Positions 1-13,400 are shown, numbered from the stretch's first letter. The stretch: 64,000 nt of DNA from Gymnopilus junonius (GCA_015501075.1 JADNYJ010000062.1:144881-208880); one strand, 5' to 3'. Translations and numbers: made by a program. The notes: generated from the letters alone by a model not told the origin.

Positions 1-2455
1 TCGTGCTCGCGGTCCCAGTCGCGATGGTCGGCAGGAGGACGTCGATCCCAGCCAGGTTCTGGCTCTGAATGGCTTGGATCACGACGATGGTACGAACGAG
101 GAGATCGTGGGGTAGGAACTGCGCTAGGCTGAGCAGGGCCAATAGGTTGTCGTCCTTGAGGATATCCTTGGAAGCTTCCAGGAGGTGATCGGGGACGACC
201 ATTATGTGGTCCAGGAGATATCGAACGCGAAGGTGGTCGCGCCCCGCCGCGGCTGTAATAAGGATCACTATGATGAGGGTGGTGACCTCCGCTTCTGGGG
301 TCATCAGAAGGTTGGGGAGGGATCGAGTGTTGCAAATGGAGACTTGGGTGGCTGGCAGGACCTCGAGCGTGTTCACGAGATGGAGGGTAGTCTCGGCCTG
401 TTTGGTGAGGAGGCCGATCTACTTCCATGGGAGCCAGTGGGGGGTGTGAGGGTACGTGACGACTCTCGTCCAAGATAACAGGTGGCGGCGGACCACCTCT
501 GAAGGGTGGAGGAGGAGACGCTCTACCAGCAATATTACCTTGAGGAGGTGTGAGGATAATCTCGTTAGATGGACCACGAGAGTCCGCGCGGAAAGGAGGT
601 CGATGGTTGCCAGATTGTAGCATAAGAGGCGGTCCTGTTAAACCCGGAGGTGGAACGACTGAGCTTGCATAGGCTGTCGGATGTACATCTTGTGGCCCTG
701 GAGCAGCTGGTAATTGACTACCCGTCGCTTGAGCGCTCTTCAATAGTTGAAGTCGCTGAGCTATGGCGACATTGCTTGGATCCAATTCACTAGCTCGGGC
801 ATAGGCGTCGATGGCATCAGTAATTTGGTTGTTGCAGCTTTCGTAGAGGCTGCCAAGGTCAAACCAAACCTCGGAAATGTAGGGGTTGATACGAATGGCA
901 CGTGAATAAGCATCCAGTGCATCGCGGAATTGGTTTATCTGGAAGTATAGTACTCCAATGGAGCACCAGAATGTTGGATTTCGTCCATCGCGGTACACGG
1001 CTTGCTGATATGCTTCGTACGCTTTGTTGTATTTTTGGCCAGCCATGTATGCTCGGCCAAGAAGATACCAACTTTGCGCATCCGTCGGGTCTACACATCA
1101 TCGATTAGGATCAGACTGGTAATGCTAGCGTATAATAACAGCGAACCTGCTTCTAAACTCTTCGTCAAGTACTGGATGGCAAGCTCCTGGTTTTGGAAAG
1201 AAGAGCCGTCCTGGTGATACAGCCAGCCTAATTGTTGGAGTACTTTGGCGTGGCCAGGATTTGCCTCAACAACACGCTCATATGCATCCTTTGCTCGTAA
1301 ATGCTAATAGGACAATTAGAAGATATAAACAAGAACAGGACAGTAAGACACACATTTTTTTGTTGTTCGAAGACATGCCCGATCTGGAACCAGATATCCG
1401 CATGTGCAAGGGGGCTGGAGGATTTCGCAGAATGTGGTCGAAACATTCTAACGACTCTTGGAACTTGCCTTGTTGTTTGTAGATGATCCCCAAACGAAAG
1501 AGAATTTCGTTCTCTTTGTCGAAATCTAAATCTTAAGAATAATTAACTGCCGTCCGAAGAATCATCAATAGGACGATGGCTGACCTTTGCACATGCGAAG
1601 CACGGAGGCAAAAGCTTCTTCTGCATGATCGAGGGAGCCATATCGGTCATAAAGGATTCCAATACCGTACCAGAGCTTAGGGTCCTCCTTGTAGGGAGTA
1701 TAAACAAGGAGATTAAATAAAAGGGAGCCAAAATTACCTTTGGATTAGGAAGGAGATAAAGCGCTTGCTGATACGCTGAATAAGCCTTTTGTAGGTCATC
1801 TTGCATAAGATAGCAATGTCCTATGTGAAGAAATTTAGGAACAAAGCAAAAAATAAGAAGAAAAAAAATACCTAAAGCACTCCAAATCTCTCCATTGTCT
1901 TCCTCGATTTGGAGGACGCGTTGGAAGAAATCGATTGCCTAATTAGGAGAGAAGACGTCATCATTAGATTTGATCGGGAGAAACAAACAAAGGCAAAGAT
2001 ATTCCCGCGGAGAAATTTAATGGGCTACTTTACCTTTGGATAATTCTCCTTGATCCGAGCGATACCCGCAACCTGTGTCAGGCCTGATACGGAAGTCGGG
2101 TTGTGCCGTAGCGCATTTTCGTATGCAGACAAAGCGTGCTCAAGATCGCCCATTTGCTCGGCAACTCGCCCTGACAGTAATCAGCATACAAGGCCGTATT
2201 TGATCAGAATCAAATGTTTTTACCTATCAGCAGCCAGGTCTGCTCGTTGGCGGTGTTTAGTTTGTGGATAATAGACCCTGAGGGGCTTGCTCCGTTCGTT
2301 GGGACGGCAGGTGAGATGGTGGATCCATTTGGAAGGGCAGCAGGGGGTGCACCGTTGAGATGAGGGTGGGACATGTGGTGGGGGTGCTGCTGGGGCGAGG
2401 GATCATGCATACGAACATCCCGTTCAGAGGGACGGGATATGTGTCTGTGGGCCAT
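1..2455 (-). CDS. SSN6: Ssn6/Cyc8 transcriptional corepressor, TPR protein (3' end outside window)
   Basis: TPR subunit of the Tup1-Ssn6 general corepressor, a nuclear adaptor between DNA-bound repressors and Tup1. Translation starts at 2455 with a His/Pro-rich leader, then NEQTWLLIG, the usual entry into the first TPR. Successive exons give recognisable Ssn6 TPR segments: MQDDLQKAYSAYQQALYLL (about 1740-1806), IIYKQQGKFQESLECFD (about 1445-1490), ADIWFQIGHVFEQQ (about 1365-1405), SWYLLGRAYMAGQKYNKAY (about 1030-1080), and FWCSIGVLYFQINQFRDAL (about 920-970). TPRs end near 740. The remainder is Pro/Ser/Arg-rich low-complexity sequence, still open at base 1, as in the long disordered tails of fungal Ssn6. 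About ten short introns interrupt the TPRs. Family identification is firm; exact introns and the missing C-terminus are not. Confidence 0.93.
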
Positions 2456-4087
2456 GGTAGGGAGGAGGGAAGGAGGGGCAAAAGGACATCAGAAAGTGGC
2501 GTTGTGATATATATAAGGGTTTGGAAAGATCAGGGCCCAACAACCGGCTCCCCTCGCACGATCATGGCGATCAAGGTGGAAGAACGAGATGCAATCTTAG
2601 AAGTTTAGCATGTCATTGAAATGTCATCTCCTGTTTTTTGCTTCGTATCGAAACAGCCGCGTGCCTTTGTTTTGCCGAATTTAGTTTGTTTCCGTGCGGC
2701 GACTACCTTTGCACAAACGATCTAGATCCACGTCACTCGCGTGGGTGTCAAACAGTTTAATCGACAGCGAGCAAACGAGACGCCCAGAACCCACGGATCG
2801 ATATCAGAATCCATACTTTCCATACTCTGCGCAGATTGCCGCGGCGGGAATATATATGACACGTCTGCCTTCCCGATTACCATCTCGGATGCCCTCCTGG
2901 TTCTGGGGAAGCCATCTTACTCACATAAGCTTTGATTGCATTGCCTGCCTTGGCAAAAGGCACGCTATTTTCATCACTCTTTATCTTATCAAATCCACAT
3001 CCCCCGCGGGAACGGTGCCGTCTACATAGGTTTTTCGTTTTTCGGAACATATTTACACTGCACAAAAATTTATTTTCCAGCTGCGGTAGAGAACTGAAAA
3101 AATACGTACGAGCTAGAACCGCGCAAGTTGACAACCGACAAGACACAGGGGGCGTCTTCTTCGGAAGGGTCAGCGGAGCCCACGGCGAGTCCATTCTTAC
3201 CTACCCGAACCTGAACCTAGTTCATCAACGCCAATTCAACAACCCCGAAAAATCAGATACATGCCATACATTATCACTTGCTATATGCAAACCATCAACG
3301 CCTGATCAACGCCATGAAATGAATGGTGAGCGGTCCAAAATAAGCTTTTACATACTCTATTCTTAACGCTCTTACCCAGTCCGCCTTCCGAGTTGTTCCC
3401 CTTCGCTGGGTGTTAATGAGGATCCCGGGCCGCAATGGGAAAGAAATGACGAGAACCCTGAGTTTCTGCCGAATTGCTGTTACCAAGCTTATTTATTCCG
3501 TTACGGAGGCAATTACTATACATACATTGCTCCTTTACAAAAGGGAGGCTTCTGGAACCCAATGGGAGCCAATGAGCGGTGTTAGATGGTGATGCGCTCA
3601 GCAAGCTTCGAAATCCGTCCACTGCTTGTTACAGCACATGTTGACAAAAGCTCGGAGTAATTATGGCTGCCACCTGATTTAGGTCATGGAATGGTTGTGA
3701 CTAAAGTGGTATCCACCCAATCGAGATCTACTTACACCCTTAGATGGTATCCCCGATTTGACGTCGTCCTTCCCGGTCAATTTGAGAAATGTTTAAACGA
3801 TTATCAGATCGATTTGTTCGAGCCAGTCAAAGTCATACTCCAGTGAAGCCTAACGGGCTCTTATGGTGTCAAATTCCTCCTTTTTTTTATGTAAAAGCGC
3901 AACTAAGCGCAATGTCTTTGCTAATTTTTCTACTGTTGAGATGATGTGGAAGGTAAACGCTCCAATTAACCGCTGATCATTACATTTTTAAACTCAGGTG
4001 AGCTCCGCTTGAATACCATCAAATCGGACTCAACGTCCCCGGCGGTGACTACGTCCCAACTCTCACATCCTCCGCCAACGTGTACTA
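2456..4087. other. Long divergent intergenic region between SSN6 and the SERF-type gene
   Basis: About 1.6 kb without a gene I can support. Short open frames exist on both strands (for example 2932-3366 on +, 2877-3194 on -), but they overlap one another, have no recognisable domain and show no intron pattern. The segment probably holds the promoter and a long 5' leader of SSN6, since regulatory genes in fungi often have such leaders, plus the promoter of the small gene to its right. No terminator, tRNA or repeat was recognised. Confidence 0.5.
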
Positions 4088-4497
4088 ATGACGCGTAAGT
4101 ATCAAGCAACTTGCTCTGTCTTTTCTTTTCGATCTCCAAAAAGGAATCATATACGGATTCAAGTTTACTCTCCTTTGACACTCTAGGCGGAAATCAACGC
4201 GAGCAAGATCGTCTGCGAGCGCAGAAGAAAACTGCAACAAAGAAGCCCAAGGAAAGTGCGACAAATCTAGCCAAGCGAAAGGAAGCGTATGTTTTTCGAG
4301 TGTCCCTTCGATGCAAGCTATAGTCCAAGCTGATATCTCTCGATCAGTGACGCAGAAGCTCTTCGAGCGAAGCAGAAAGTAAGATGTCCATACAGCAGTC
4401 ATTGCGAGCTTTAGTATTCAACTCAGGCACTTTATCTTCCCCTTAGAAAAAGGAAGAAGAGAAGACCGCAGGTGCCGGTTCTGCGAGTAAAGGATAA
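4088..4497 (+). CDS. SERF/4F5-type small EDRK-rich protein, 62 aa
   Basis: Four exons (4088-4094, 4187-4286, 4348-4378, 4447-4497) join to a 62-residue highly basic protein beginning MTRGNQREQDRLRAQKK, the diagnostic start of the 4F5/SERF family, followed by KESATNLAKRKEADAEALR and a Lys/Glu-rich tail. Exon 1 carries only seven bases, so simple open-frame searches miss the true start. Animal SERF proteins modulate amyloid aggregation and bind RNA and nucleolar proteins; the role in fungi is little known. It is divergently oriented from SSN6. Phases and length agree with the family, so the gene model is secure while the function is not. Confidence 0.88.
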
Positions 4498-6443
4498 CAC
4501 TTGGCTGGGATCACTGTCATAGGTTTGGGAAGTGGGAACTCAGTCGCTTATTTTTACCTTTTCTTTCTGCTGCGGCAACAAGGAGGACCATGCTCTACTG
4601 ACATAGCTGGTATTTAGCTTTATATGAATGGTTGAGTGTTCCTATTGGAGAGAAGTTCACTAAAGACCATGATTACTCAAGGATCAGGCAGGGGGAGGTC
4701 CTCGTGCTACATGTTCACCGTCATCGTGAAAGAGAGTTAAATGGTGCAAAGCTTCCAAACTATGTTAGAGGGTCAGCAAGCGGCTGTCCTTCACGTACTG
4801 TAACGTAATTCACACCGCATTTCAAATGCGCCAGAAGGTTCGGTTTGCATCAGTCAAAAGGTCAAATTTACATGTACATAATCTAGGAGACATTATCCTA
4901 AAATTACATTCACCAGAATATGCTTTTGTCCTTGACAGGAAGAGAAGACTTGATGTATTTTGTAAGAGAGAGGGAGCACTACCATAATTTGATGGAGGGA
5001 ACCAAGTTATCTTCATCAGTATCATGATCATCGTGGGCAGTTGAATACAACGCAATAATTTGCTTTGTCTTGGATCAGCAGTCAGATCTGACAGACACAG
5101 TCGGAAAATGAAGTCTAAAAGAGTTTGACCAACTATGTAAAACTTAAAAGCACCCTGACAAGGGCTCCATCGGCAACCACGATCAATTTCACCCACCGAT
5201 AATTTAGATAAACCAACGTGGCGGCCATATTTCTCCTGCAGACATGTTCAGAAAGTTCTTTTATGTTGGGAAATCCGAGATGGCCAACTTTGTCATATGC
5301 GTGAATCCGGAAGAACGACAAAGGAATTGGTACATCTTCGGTACATATGGTCGGACAATGTCGGGACAGCAAATCTGCAACATAACATAGAAGCCAAGGT
5401 CAACTGTTCATGCATCATGTATGTTTGTCCACAGGTAAATTTACCATTGACAACCTATATATACGTGTATTAGAGATAGAAATGGGTGTCAACGACAGGT
5501 CCGTATCGAGTGATCAGTGGGTGGCTCACGGGACTTCGGTAGATTAGTATAGTTCTGGAAAGGCTTTCACCAAATAAGTCGGATCAACCTGTAAGAAAGT
5601 CCAGCTTTTCTTCGCCCTAACATGAACATGGTACGTATCAATGGGAAGAGAACACGGTAATTCATCCCCAGACCTGTCAAAGAGGGGTAGAGGACATGCT
5701 AGAAGGTTACTTAGACCCGACTGGCTAAGAAACCTAATGCGGCTTCACACGAGGCTTCGTTCCTGTTATTTGCCGCTATGTAGAATGACCGGGAGTTCTC
5801 GTCATCGTGGGATTAAATGGGGGTTGAGGGCATTCATTTGAGTTCCCATGCTGCAAACATATGTGACAACTTGAGCATGGCAACACGAAAGTCCAGGATG
5901 CCTAACAAGGAGCTCACCAATCGTGTGGGTCGTAAAATGACTTGCAAGATCCAAAGTGAGATCGCCTTCTAAAATTATGACAATGATCGCTGGCTCTGGA
6001 GAAAGCTGTGACCGAGCTTTTGGAACTGGTGTACCGAGTGCCGAAAAAAGGATCAACAATCACAGTGAACAGCTTTGTCCTGGAATAAACTCCGCAGCCA
6101 AGTAACTTAATGAGGATGAGGGGAAGCCGGAAAAAGGCGGTATATGAATGACATGCACGAGTAGGCCTATAGGCTTAACCTCCATATCGAAGACTCCTGT
6201 CATCGTAAACGGCTATGAAGGACCTAGCGGTCGGATAAGCCCCATGATACCGGGATTCCCTGGCGTGTTATCTTGCATTCATCAATGACGAAAGGCATGG
6301 CAAAACAGATACTTGACACTTACCTTATTGGTGTGACGAAAAAGGCCATTATATATAAAGGGTAACTGAATGCAGGAACAGGGAACAATGCAAGTACCTC
6401 TAAGATATGATCCAAAGGTAAATTTAAGCCGAAGTTAATAATC
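4498..6443. other. Gene-poor 1.9-kb segment
   Basis: Nothing convincing lies between the SERF-type gene and the 3' end of BRL1. Three minus-strand open stretches (about 4822-5196, 5133-5372, 5802-6059) give hydrophobic, composition-average peptides that I cannot join through good splice sites or match to a family. They could be remnants of a decayed gene or chance frames. No LTR, terminal inverted repeat or RNA gene was recognised. Confidence 0.4.
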
Positions 6444-7888
6444 CTATTTAATCTTCGCGATATCTCCATTTTCTAATCGTCTTCTTCGTGAAGGAGATTC
6501 TAGGTCTTGTTCGGGCCGGTACCGACCCCAACCTGGGGCACTAGTCGGAGGGAGGTAAGCTCCAAATTGAGGGGGGAAAGGTGTGTTTGAGGGTCCAAGG
6601 GAGTAAGGTGGTGCTGGGTGGCGGGCAGCCTCGGTGACAGGTTGGTGTTTGGCTCGATAAAGCGAAAGTAGCGTATTGATGAAGACCGTCAAAAAAGCCA
6701 ACGACGTCAACGTGAATATCTAGTTGCCAGGTGCCTCAGCTTTTCGTACCTTTACCTCTTGTAAATGTAAATGTTACATACCAGGGTTTTCCAACTAATA
6801 GGCTCGACGAAACCGTTGATGACCTCTGCGATCAGCTCGGCACCGACTTTGGCACGCCCAACAACAGTAGGATCACGGTTCATGCAAGCTTCCCATAAAG
6901 CGCATTGTTTAACCATGGCCGGTATAGGATTATCCCCAGCACAGCGATTATTTTTGAACTGAGTTGCACATAGGCTGATTTCCTGGATGATGTCTGCCAC
7001 ATCGATGAGACTAGAAAGCAGTGCTCGTATTGACAAATATTACCTTGAGAATACTCCGAAATACGAAGTGCCACGTCCCGCTGTACAGTAATAATAAACT
7101 GGACGAAGAGATATAGAAATATTAAAATCAACGAGAGGTTGAAGAAGAATTGCAGGTAACTAAATACAGTTAAGTACAGGTCCAGTTTTTTGGTTCTGAT
7201 CACTCACCCAAGAAGGACATAAGGTGTATCAGATTGAGGAGCTGGATGGGCGGGCATGTTGAGAGTATAGTGGTTCGAGGTATTCTGGGTTACCGGAGTC
7301 ATTGTTCCTTCTTCATCACTTTCACCTCCTGAGCCTTCGTCATCGGCACTTGGTTTGCGGGAACGGGCGCGCCTTGTTCGTTGTCTGAATACACGCCGCA
7401 AGCCACCAGTGGCCATGGGCCTACTGCTGTCGGCTTCTTTCTCCTTCGCAGGTGTATCTTCAGCTCTGGCCTCCTCTTTTTTGAATGGGCTGACCTCGGT
7501 CATATCGACATCTCTCACTTCGGAAGAAGGAAAAGCTCTGGATGGAGTGAATTGAGGAGGAGGTGCCCATGGATGTTGTTGAGGAGTTTGAGGGAGAGGG
7601 ACAGGTTGAAAAAGAAAGGGCACATTTTGGTTTGCTCCGAATGTAGGCTGCTGTGGTGTACCGGATAGAGATGGCGTTGGAGGGCTCATTGTATCATGTG
7701 AGCCTTGAGACAACGAAAAGCAAATAAGTTGCAGGTGTAAGGACGCGACGTTTATACGTACGTTTCCGAGGTGTACTGGTATCTTCGACAGAAGTCGCCC
7801 AGGCAGGCTTTACGGAAGGTCTATTGGTCCATTGATAATCCATGGGCGCCTCTTTAGACCGTTGGTTGAAGGTATAATGGCTGGCCAT
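6444..7888 (-). CDS. BRL1: Brl1/Brr6 family nuclear-envelope protein
   Basis: Five exons (complement of 6444-6719, 6782-6993, 7044-7159, 7208-7703, 7762-7888) join in phase to about 408 residues. The first 200 are polar and Pro/Ser-rich. The conserved Brl1/Brr6 domain follows: a first membrane segment (YLQFFFNLSLILIFLYLFVQ), a lumenal loop with cysteines (LCATQFKNNRCAG, KQCALWEACMNRDP), VVGRAKVGAE, GFVEPISWK, and a second membrane segment (TLTSLAFLTVFINTLLSL). The family resides in the inner nuclear membrane and helps membrane remodelling during nuclear pore complex assembly; the lumenal cysteines form disulfides. Found in fungi with closed or semi-closed mitosis. It shares a 134-bp divergent promoter with the ClpP gene. 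Confidence 0.95.
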
Positions 7889-8022
7889 GTTTGTGAGAGA
7901 ACGAATGACAAGTCAACTGAACAGAACTTTTCGCTGTGACCAATGGACGCGTAAGTCACGTGTTACTTTCACCGACTGACATTCAAGGCAGCCATATTAG
8001 TCTCTCTAATTCTAACCATTCC
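7889..8022. promoter_or_regulatory. Divergent BRL1/ClpP promoter with ACGCGT and CACGTG boxes
   Basis: Only 134 bp separate the two start codons. ACGCGT (MluI cell-cycle-box type, 7947-7952) lies four bases before CACGTG (E-box/Cbf1 type, 7957-7962, within GTCACGTG). The boxes are read directly; that they bind MBF-like or bHLH factors is inferred from yeasts. Confidence 0.5.
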
Positions 8023-9150
8023 ATGTTATTTCGAACCGCTATATCATCCGTTTCGCGGCAGTCACTGTTATCTTCCAAGAGGCTCTTTCATCCATTAGCA
8101 GGGCAGTCTCTCAAGTCTATCGTTGACCAATGGGAGGCTCCTCCCTCTGCGAACCTGGTTCCAATTGTCATTGAACAAACCGTAGATCTGTCTCTTCATC
8201 TTTCCTTCCTTTCGCTCACTCACCGTCTAGGGAAGAGGTGAACGCTCATATGATATATTCTCTCGCCTCCTCAGAGAACGTGTCATTATGCTCCATGGAC
8301 CCGTATTTTATTCCTTTATTTGATGTCTCCGTACTTCATGCCAACAAAATTGCAGATACGTGACTCCGACTCGACTCTGGTCGTCGCACAATTATTATTT
8401 TTAGAGGCAGAAGATTCGACGAAGCCTATACATTTATACATCAACTCTCCTGGCGGTAGTGTAACCGCAGGTCTTGCGATTTATGACACAGTAAGCCTTA
8501 CGATTCCCGAAATATCCCCGTCGTCTTATTGTGCAGATGCAGGTGGAAAAGCTCGTCATAGCTTTGTAGAACTACTGACCGATTGTTCCGACAGTATGTT
8601 TCTTCTCCAATTCATACTTACAGTCTAGGATTAGCCGCTTCCATGGGCTCCCTTCTCCTGGCTTCTGGTGAAAAGGGAAAACGGCACTGCCTCCCAAATG
8701 CGAGCATTATGATTCATCGTACGAAGCTCGTACTAGGTTCCTAAGTACCCCGTTGACCTCCGAACTAGAGCCTTCCGGCGGTGCCTCGGGACAAGCGTCT
8801 GACATCGCTATTCACGCCAAGGAGATATTACGGATACGTCAACTCTTGACTGGCATTTACCAGAAACACTGCTCAAAAGAAGAAGAATCGGAAGTCGAAG
8901 CCTTAGCACGTTTTGGTGAACACCCTTATTTCCCTCTTTATTCAGCTCTATGAAGCTCACGTCCGCGCCTCATAACAGAAAGGGCTCTAGAACGAGATTA
9001 TTATATGACCGGTCGGTTTAACTTCTTGTTATACCCTTTTCCCTTCAGGCGCTCAATCCGCATGTAGCTCAAGAAGCCATGGAGTTCGGCATTGTGGATG
9101 GCATACTAGAGAAAAGGCCTGCCTCCGATTCGGATAGGCCCCCAGAATAG
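8023..9150 (+). CDS. CLPP: Mitochondrial ClpP, proteolytic subunit of Clp protease
   Basis: Eight exons (8023-8181, 8231-8302, 8356-8490, 8537-8542, 8595-8718, 8769-8915, 8979-9011, 9068-9150) give 252 residues. An Arg/Ser-rich leader ([20 protein letters not shown]) fits import into the mitochondrial matrix. The fold signature follows: [20 protein letters not shown], nucleophile Ser140 in GLAASMGS, His165 in IMIHQPSGG, and Asp221 in ALERDYYM; Ser-His spacing is 25, as in bacterial ClpP. Exon 4 is only ATGCAG and restores the conserved Met-Gln of DTMQY. ClpP partners with ClpX to degrade matrix proteins; Saccharomyces lacks it, while many filamentous fungi keep it. An upstream in-frame ATG at 7936 exists but would add a non-mitochondrial-looking extension. 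Confidence 0.95.
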
Positions 9151-10464
9151 CCTCATAGCATTTGTCCTCCCCGCGTTTCCAAATTCATATTGGAAATTTG
9201 ACTTCGAATAGTACAACCTGAATTGGCGTACCTCTCGGCATCGAGATGAGGCCTTATCGTAATTGTCCCGCCTTATATAGATGATGCAACAAGAGATAGT
9301 CCACCCTAGCCGGAGTCGCGGACATAAAGCCTTTCCTTCCAGTGAAGTACATAGCTATTCTGCATCATCGACATCAGTGATAGCCTGATCCTCTTGACGG
9401 TGCTGAAGTATTCATGTCTACCTCCTAAGTGTCAAGGGCCAATAGTTCAAACTGGTTCATAGAAGATCTCTCTTTTTCTCACCATGTCTCTATTTGATGT
9501 TGGAATTTCAGGAAAGCTCTCTTCGTGTTAAATTTGGTGTTTGTTACCAAGTTCTCATCAACATGACATGGAAGAGCAGAGAGATCACGATGGGGTTAAC
9601 TCGGACTGCCCAATCGATGGCCCTGTACAAAAGAAGCCCATTTCAAGCATCTACGAAGTTAAACGCCATATGCATCTCAACTCAGCTCCAGCCAAAGACA
9701 TCACGTACGAATGGTACCCTAAAGTTGGCAATCAATTGAAGTCATATCTTCATCTCCATGTCCGTCGGCCTCTTCTCAGGTCTGTGATTCCTCAGGAAAG
9801 GGATAGGCAGATGTGGACAGATGATCGCAGCAAGGTATTCGCCAAATTTAATCCGAGCCGCAGGAGAATGGATCGGCCTATTTAAATGCGTTCATTTCAG
9901 CACTATTGCCTTTGTCTTATGGAAGGTATATCGGTGTTAAATTAGACTTCTTATCAACCACTCGCCCCATGACCTCAAGGGTTCAGTACGATCCCAGCTA
10001 GAAGAAATTACCTTGGGAGCTTCTTCAGGAACCTTTTACCAGCGGGGACCTCTATACTAAAACCTTCTAGTCCAACTACGGACAAGAAGCCGGGCAAAAG
10101 AGGAAACCCGTTCTCTTACTCCAAGTTCGGTAAGAATATATAGGCACCCTTTGGTTTTCCATTTACCGACCAGCACCACAGTGTGTTCCCAGGAGGCAAA
10201 CAACTTTAAGGTTATGTTCTTCGAGTTGTATTGAAACAAAAATAACAAGGTCGCATGTTAAGAAGCCGTCTGGGGAGGCTTCAGATGGGACATCTTGTAG
10301 ATTTTACATCTGGGCGGCGTTGACAAAAATAAAGACGAAAGCATGCAGTGCAATATTAAAAACGATACAGTCAGGAAAATAATACAATGGAAATATCCCA
10401 CCTCAAAATACGAAGCCTTGTCTATGTCAAAATGGGTACAAATGATTAAGAGAGCCAAGCACGT
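9151..10464. other. Intergenic region, possible small unidentified frame at 9568-9885
   Basis: Between ClpP and the 3' end of the ADAM gene. The only notable frame runs from an ATG at 9568 to a stop at 9885 on the plus strand, about 105 polar residues (contains KDITYEWYPKVGNQLKSYLH). I recognise no family and see no clean upstream exon, so it may be a decayed or orphan gene. The rest is AT-rich and featureless. Confidence 0.3.
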
Positions 10465-13400
10465 CTATTGACGCTTTGGACCATTGTAGGCGGTCTCATC
10501 TACCCAATCCATGCGATTGTTCGCAGAATAGTTGTACCTTAGTTCAGGACCTTCCCCAGACCTGGATCGGTCATGGGCAACTGGAGGTAGACGCATATAA
10601 GCAGTACTGTGCGAAGGGGCGAAAAAGGATGATCAAGTAACAACTTTATATCCGAGGACCTTGAAATCCCACCTTGATCCTGGTAGAGTACGTGACCCTC
10701 CAGCCCTGTCAGGTGCATAAGCGTCGAAACTAGCGAGCCTCTCATGGCTTGTCGTCTTGACCATCGGTGGTGTGACAGGTAGCACAGCTCTTGAAGCCGG
10801 TTGCCTTCTGGAACCGCAGCATCGTCTCACACCTGTCGATGAAGAAAACACAAAAATAGGTGATGAGTGATGCCCATTTTTTGTTACACAAGACGAAGCG
10901 TAACTCACTGCGAAGGAGGAACCAGAGAAGGAGAATCGCCACCAAGCCGGCTACAACGGACACCGGAATTGCGATCTGAAGATTTTGGACATACCAGGCC
11001 TGCGGGAATCGGGGACGATCAGGAATAAGGGAGTGTCATCGGAGCTGGAGGCATAAATACATACCTTTGCCGTGTCCAAGATTCCAGCAGATTGGCACTT
11101 TCCAGCCAGACAAGTACCGCCGAAACCTGCACGATAGTACAATTAACATCAGCTCTAGAATGAAGTAATCACACCTGTTCGGGGATGAGATGGCACGTAC
11201 CACAGGGAGATCCTCGATAAGCAAGGAAGTCAGTCTTATGCAAGCCCCTGCGTTAGTGGGGTCTTGACATGAGATCTGACATGACTGATCATTTTGTTCG
11301 GGGCAGGCGGCCTTGAGTCCCATTGACGCACCAACTTCTGACATTGCTCTGGATCGTGGGAGATGAGCTCATAGACCAAGCGTAAGACAGGAACAAGCTT
11401 ACGAGCGACAGACGTGCACTGACCGCTGGCACATGCCAAACCATTGCTCCCACAGGATTGCCCTTAATTATGAAAAGGAAGTAGAGCACGTCAGAGACAG
11501 CATCCCATTAGAGGAAGGCGAGCCAAGAAGTGACCCACGTACCATTTTTAGACATCACGTTCGCAGGACAGGAGGATGAATTGCCTGTGCAATATTCGGC
11601 AGTATCACACTGCTGGTCCAGGGCCGGTCTACAAACTTGGGTAGCTGGTGCGAAGTTGCACTGAGCCGTACAGCAAGGACTGCTCTCGGGATCGCACACG
11701 GCATTATTCTTGAATTTACATGTCGACACATCACAGCAACTGGATGTGGCACCAATGCCCGGGTCACAATCTTCACCAGCCTCAACTATACCGTTGCCAC
11801 ACATTTGCAGTGATATCGTCGTCCGAGATGGATCTGGGTCAACGAGACAAGTTGTATTTACTTGTGAGCCCTGGGCTGTTTTCATGAGAGAGCCTAATGA
11901 TGCATGAGGGCAGTAATTAAAGTTCACAACGTTTCTACTCACAAATGTTTCCAATGCTGCATTGTGAAAAGACTTTTTCGGTCGACTGAGCAACAGGGCT
12001 CATAATGAACTGTGCATTAGCATCACATGTGGTGGAAGTCAGAGGACAGCAAGTTCCATTCGTGCCCGACGTCGATGTACAGCCATCTGCGCACTAGATT
12101 TCATGAAGATCAGCATGAAGGAAGTATATATGATCAAGGATATACTGACGTCGTGCTATGAAGAAAAATGAGTAACATTGTTAATGGATTGAAGATGAAC
12201 ATAGCCTACGATAGCTCCGAAATTATGCCCGATCTCATGAGCAACAACTTGCCATTCTGTACGACCTCCGGTGGACACTGCCGTTCCTGAAACAATCGAA
12301 GGTGTATTACCAGTTGCAGCTTGTTGGCATCTATGAATAAATAAAAAATAGAGTTCTTCAGAGGTGTCAGATTTTGGAACAGGATGATCGACTCACAAAG
12401 TTGCCAGCCAAGCAATTCCAACTTCGGACCCAGTAGGACATCCACTCATTAAATGCCACAAGCCAAGACCATCGTTCCCCTTGCTCCCTCGCCATTGAGA
12501 AAATAGAGAAAGCCGGCTGTCCAGAGCTGCACTGCTGCATGGGACGTTCCACGGCACAGTAGGATCTGCCATTGATGGACATCTGAAATTTGGAATGAGA
12601 GGGCTGGAATTGATTGTCAACTTAGCGGGGGGCACTTACACTTCGCTCCGGACCTGGAGTTCTGCTATGCCGAGGCTGACATTGAAAGTGCTCTGACGGA
12701 GAAACTGATCAGTCGGAAACTCAAGCGGGAGTTTAATTAACAAACCTTGTACAACGCGCTCGCAGAGTTCCAATTATTCAGAATCTGAGTCGTAGCATTT
12801 TCTTGGCCACCATAGTTTGAGACGTATGTACAATCCGCAGCCACACCCATGTATATCTATCAAAGATAAGAAGCACGTCCGCATAGGGTTAGGCAAAAGT
12901 TACTTACAACTTTCTGTGTAGTTGGACAGCCAGCAGTAGAACCGATCGAGTTGACGAAACTGTACCGGCAGCGTGGTATTAGACGACATTAATGAGATCG
13001 ATTCAAATAAGCATACTTTGTGCTCATTCCACCATTACCGGTCTGCACGTCATCCCTTCGGTACATCGTGTCATTCATGAACGGGATCAGCAGACGATCG
13101 GTCCAACTTGTCGGTAACGAAGGCTTAAGCAATGGGTGTTGTGCTAGATCGTTGTACTCGAGCCTGTCGTGGCCACAAGACTGGGGTGGAACGATCGTCC
13201 CAGATAATTTTCGAATTCCAGTCTTAGCGAAATGTTCCTCCTCAGGTGACATCACGTCGGATTCCCTCCATATAACGAGAGATGAGTCCATGACCTCCAC
13301 GTCGTCAGAAAGACTAGGATCAAGTGCAAGTTTGTTTCGTAAGTAATTTTCCTTGGTCATGATATGGTATATGACTCCTTTGGCGGAGAAGGCACCTTCA

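Noticed and set aside
185..478. Plus-strand frame of 97 codons at the left edge
   Set aside because: It is antisense to the low-complexity C-terminal part of SSN6, whose minus-strand frame is the coding one.
2932..3366. 144-codon plus-strand frame upstream of the SERF-type gene
   Set aside because: Overlaps an opposite-strand frame of similar length, has average composition and no family likeness.
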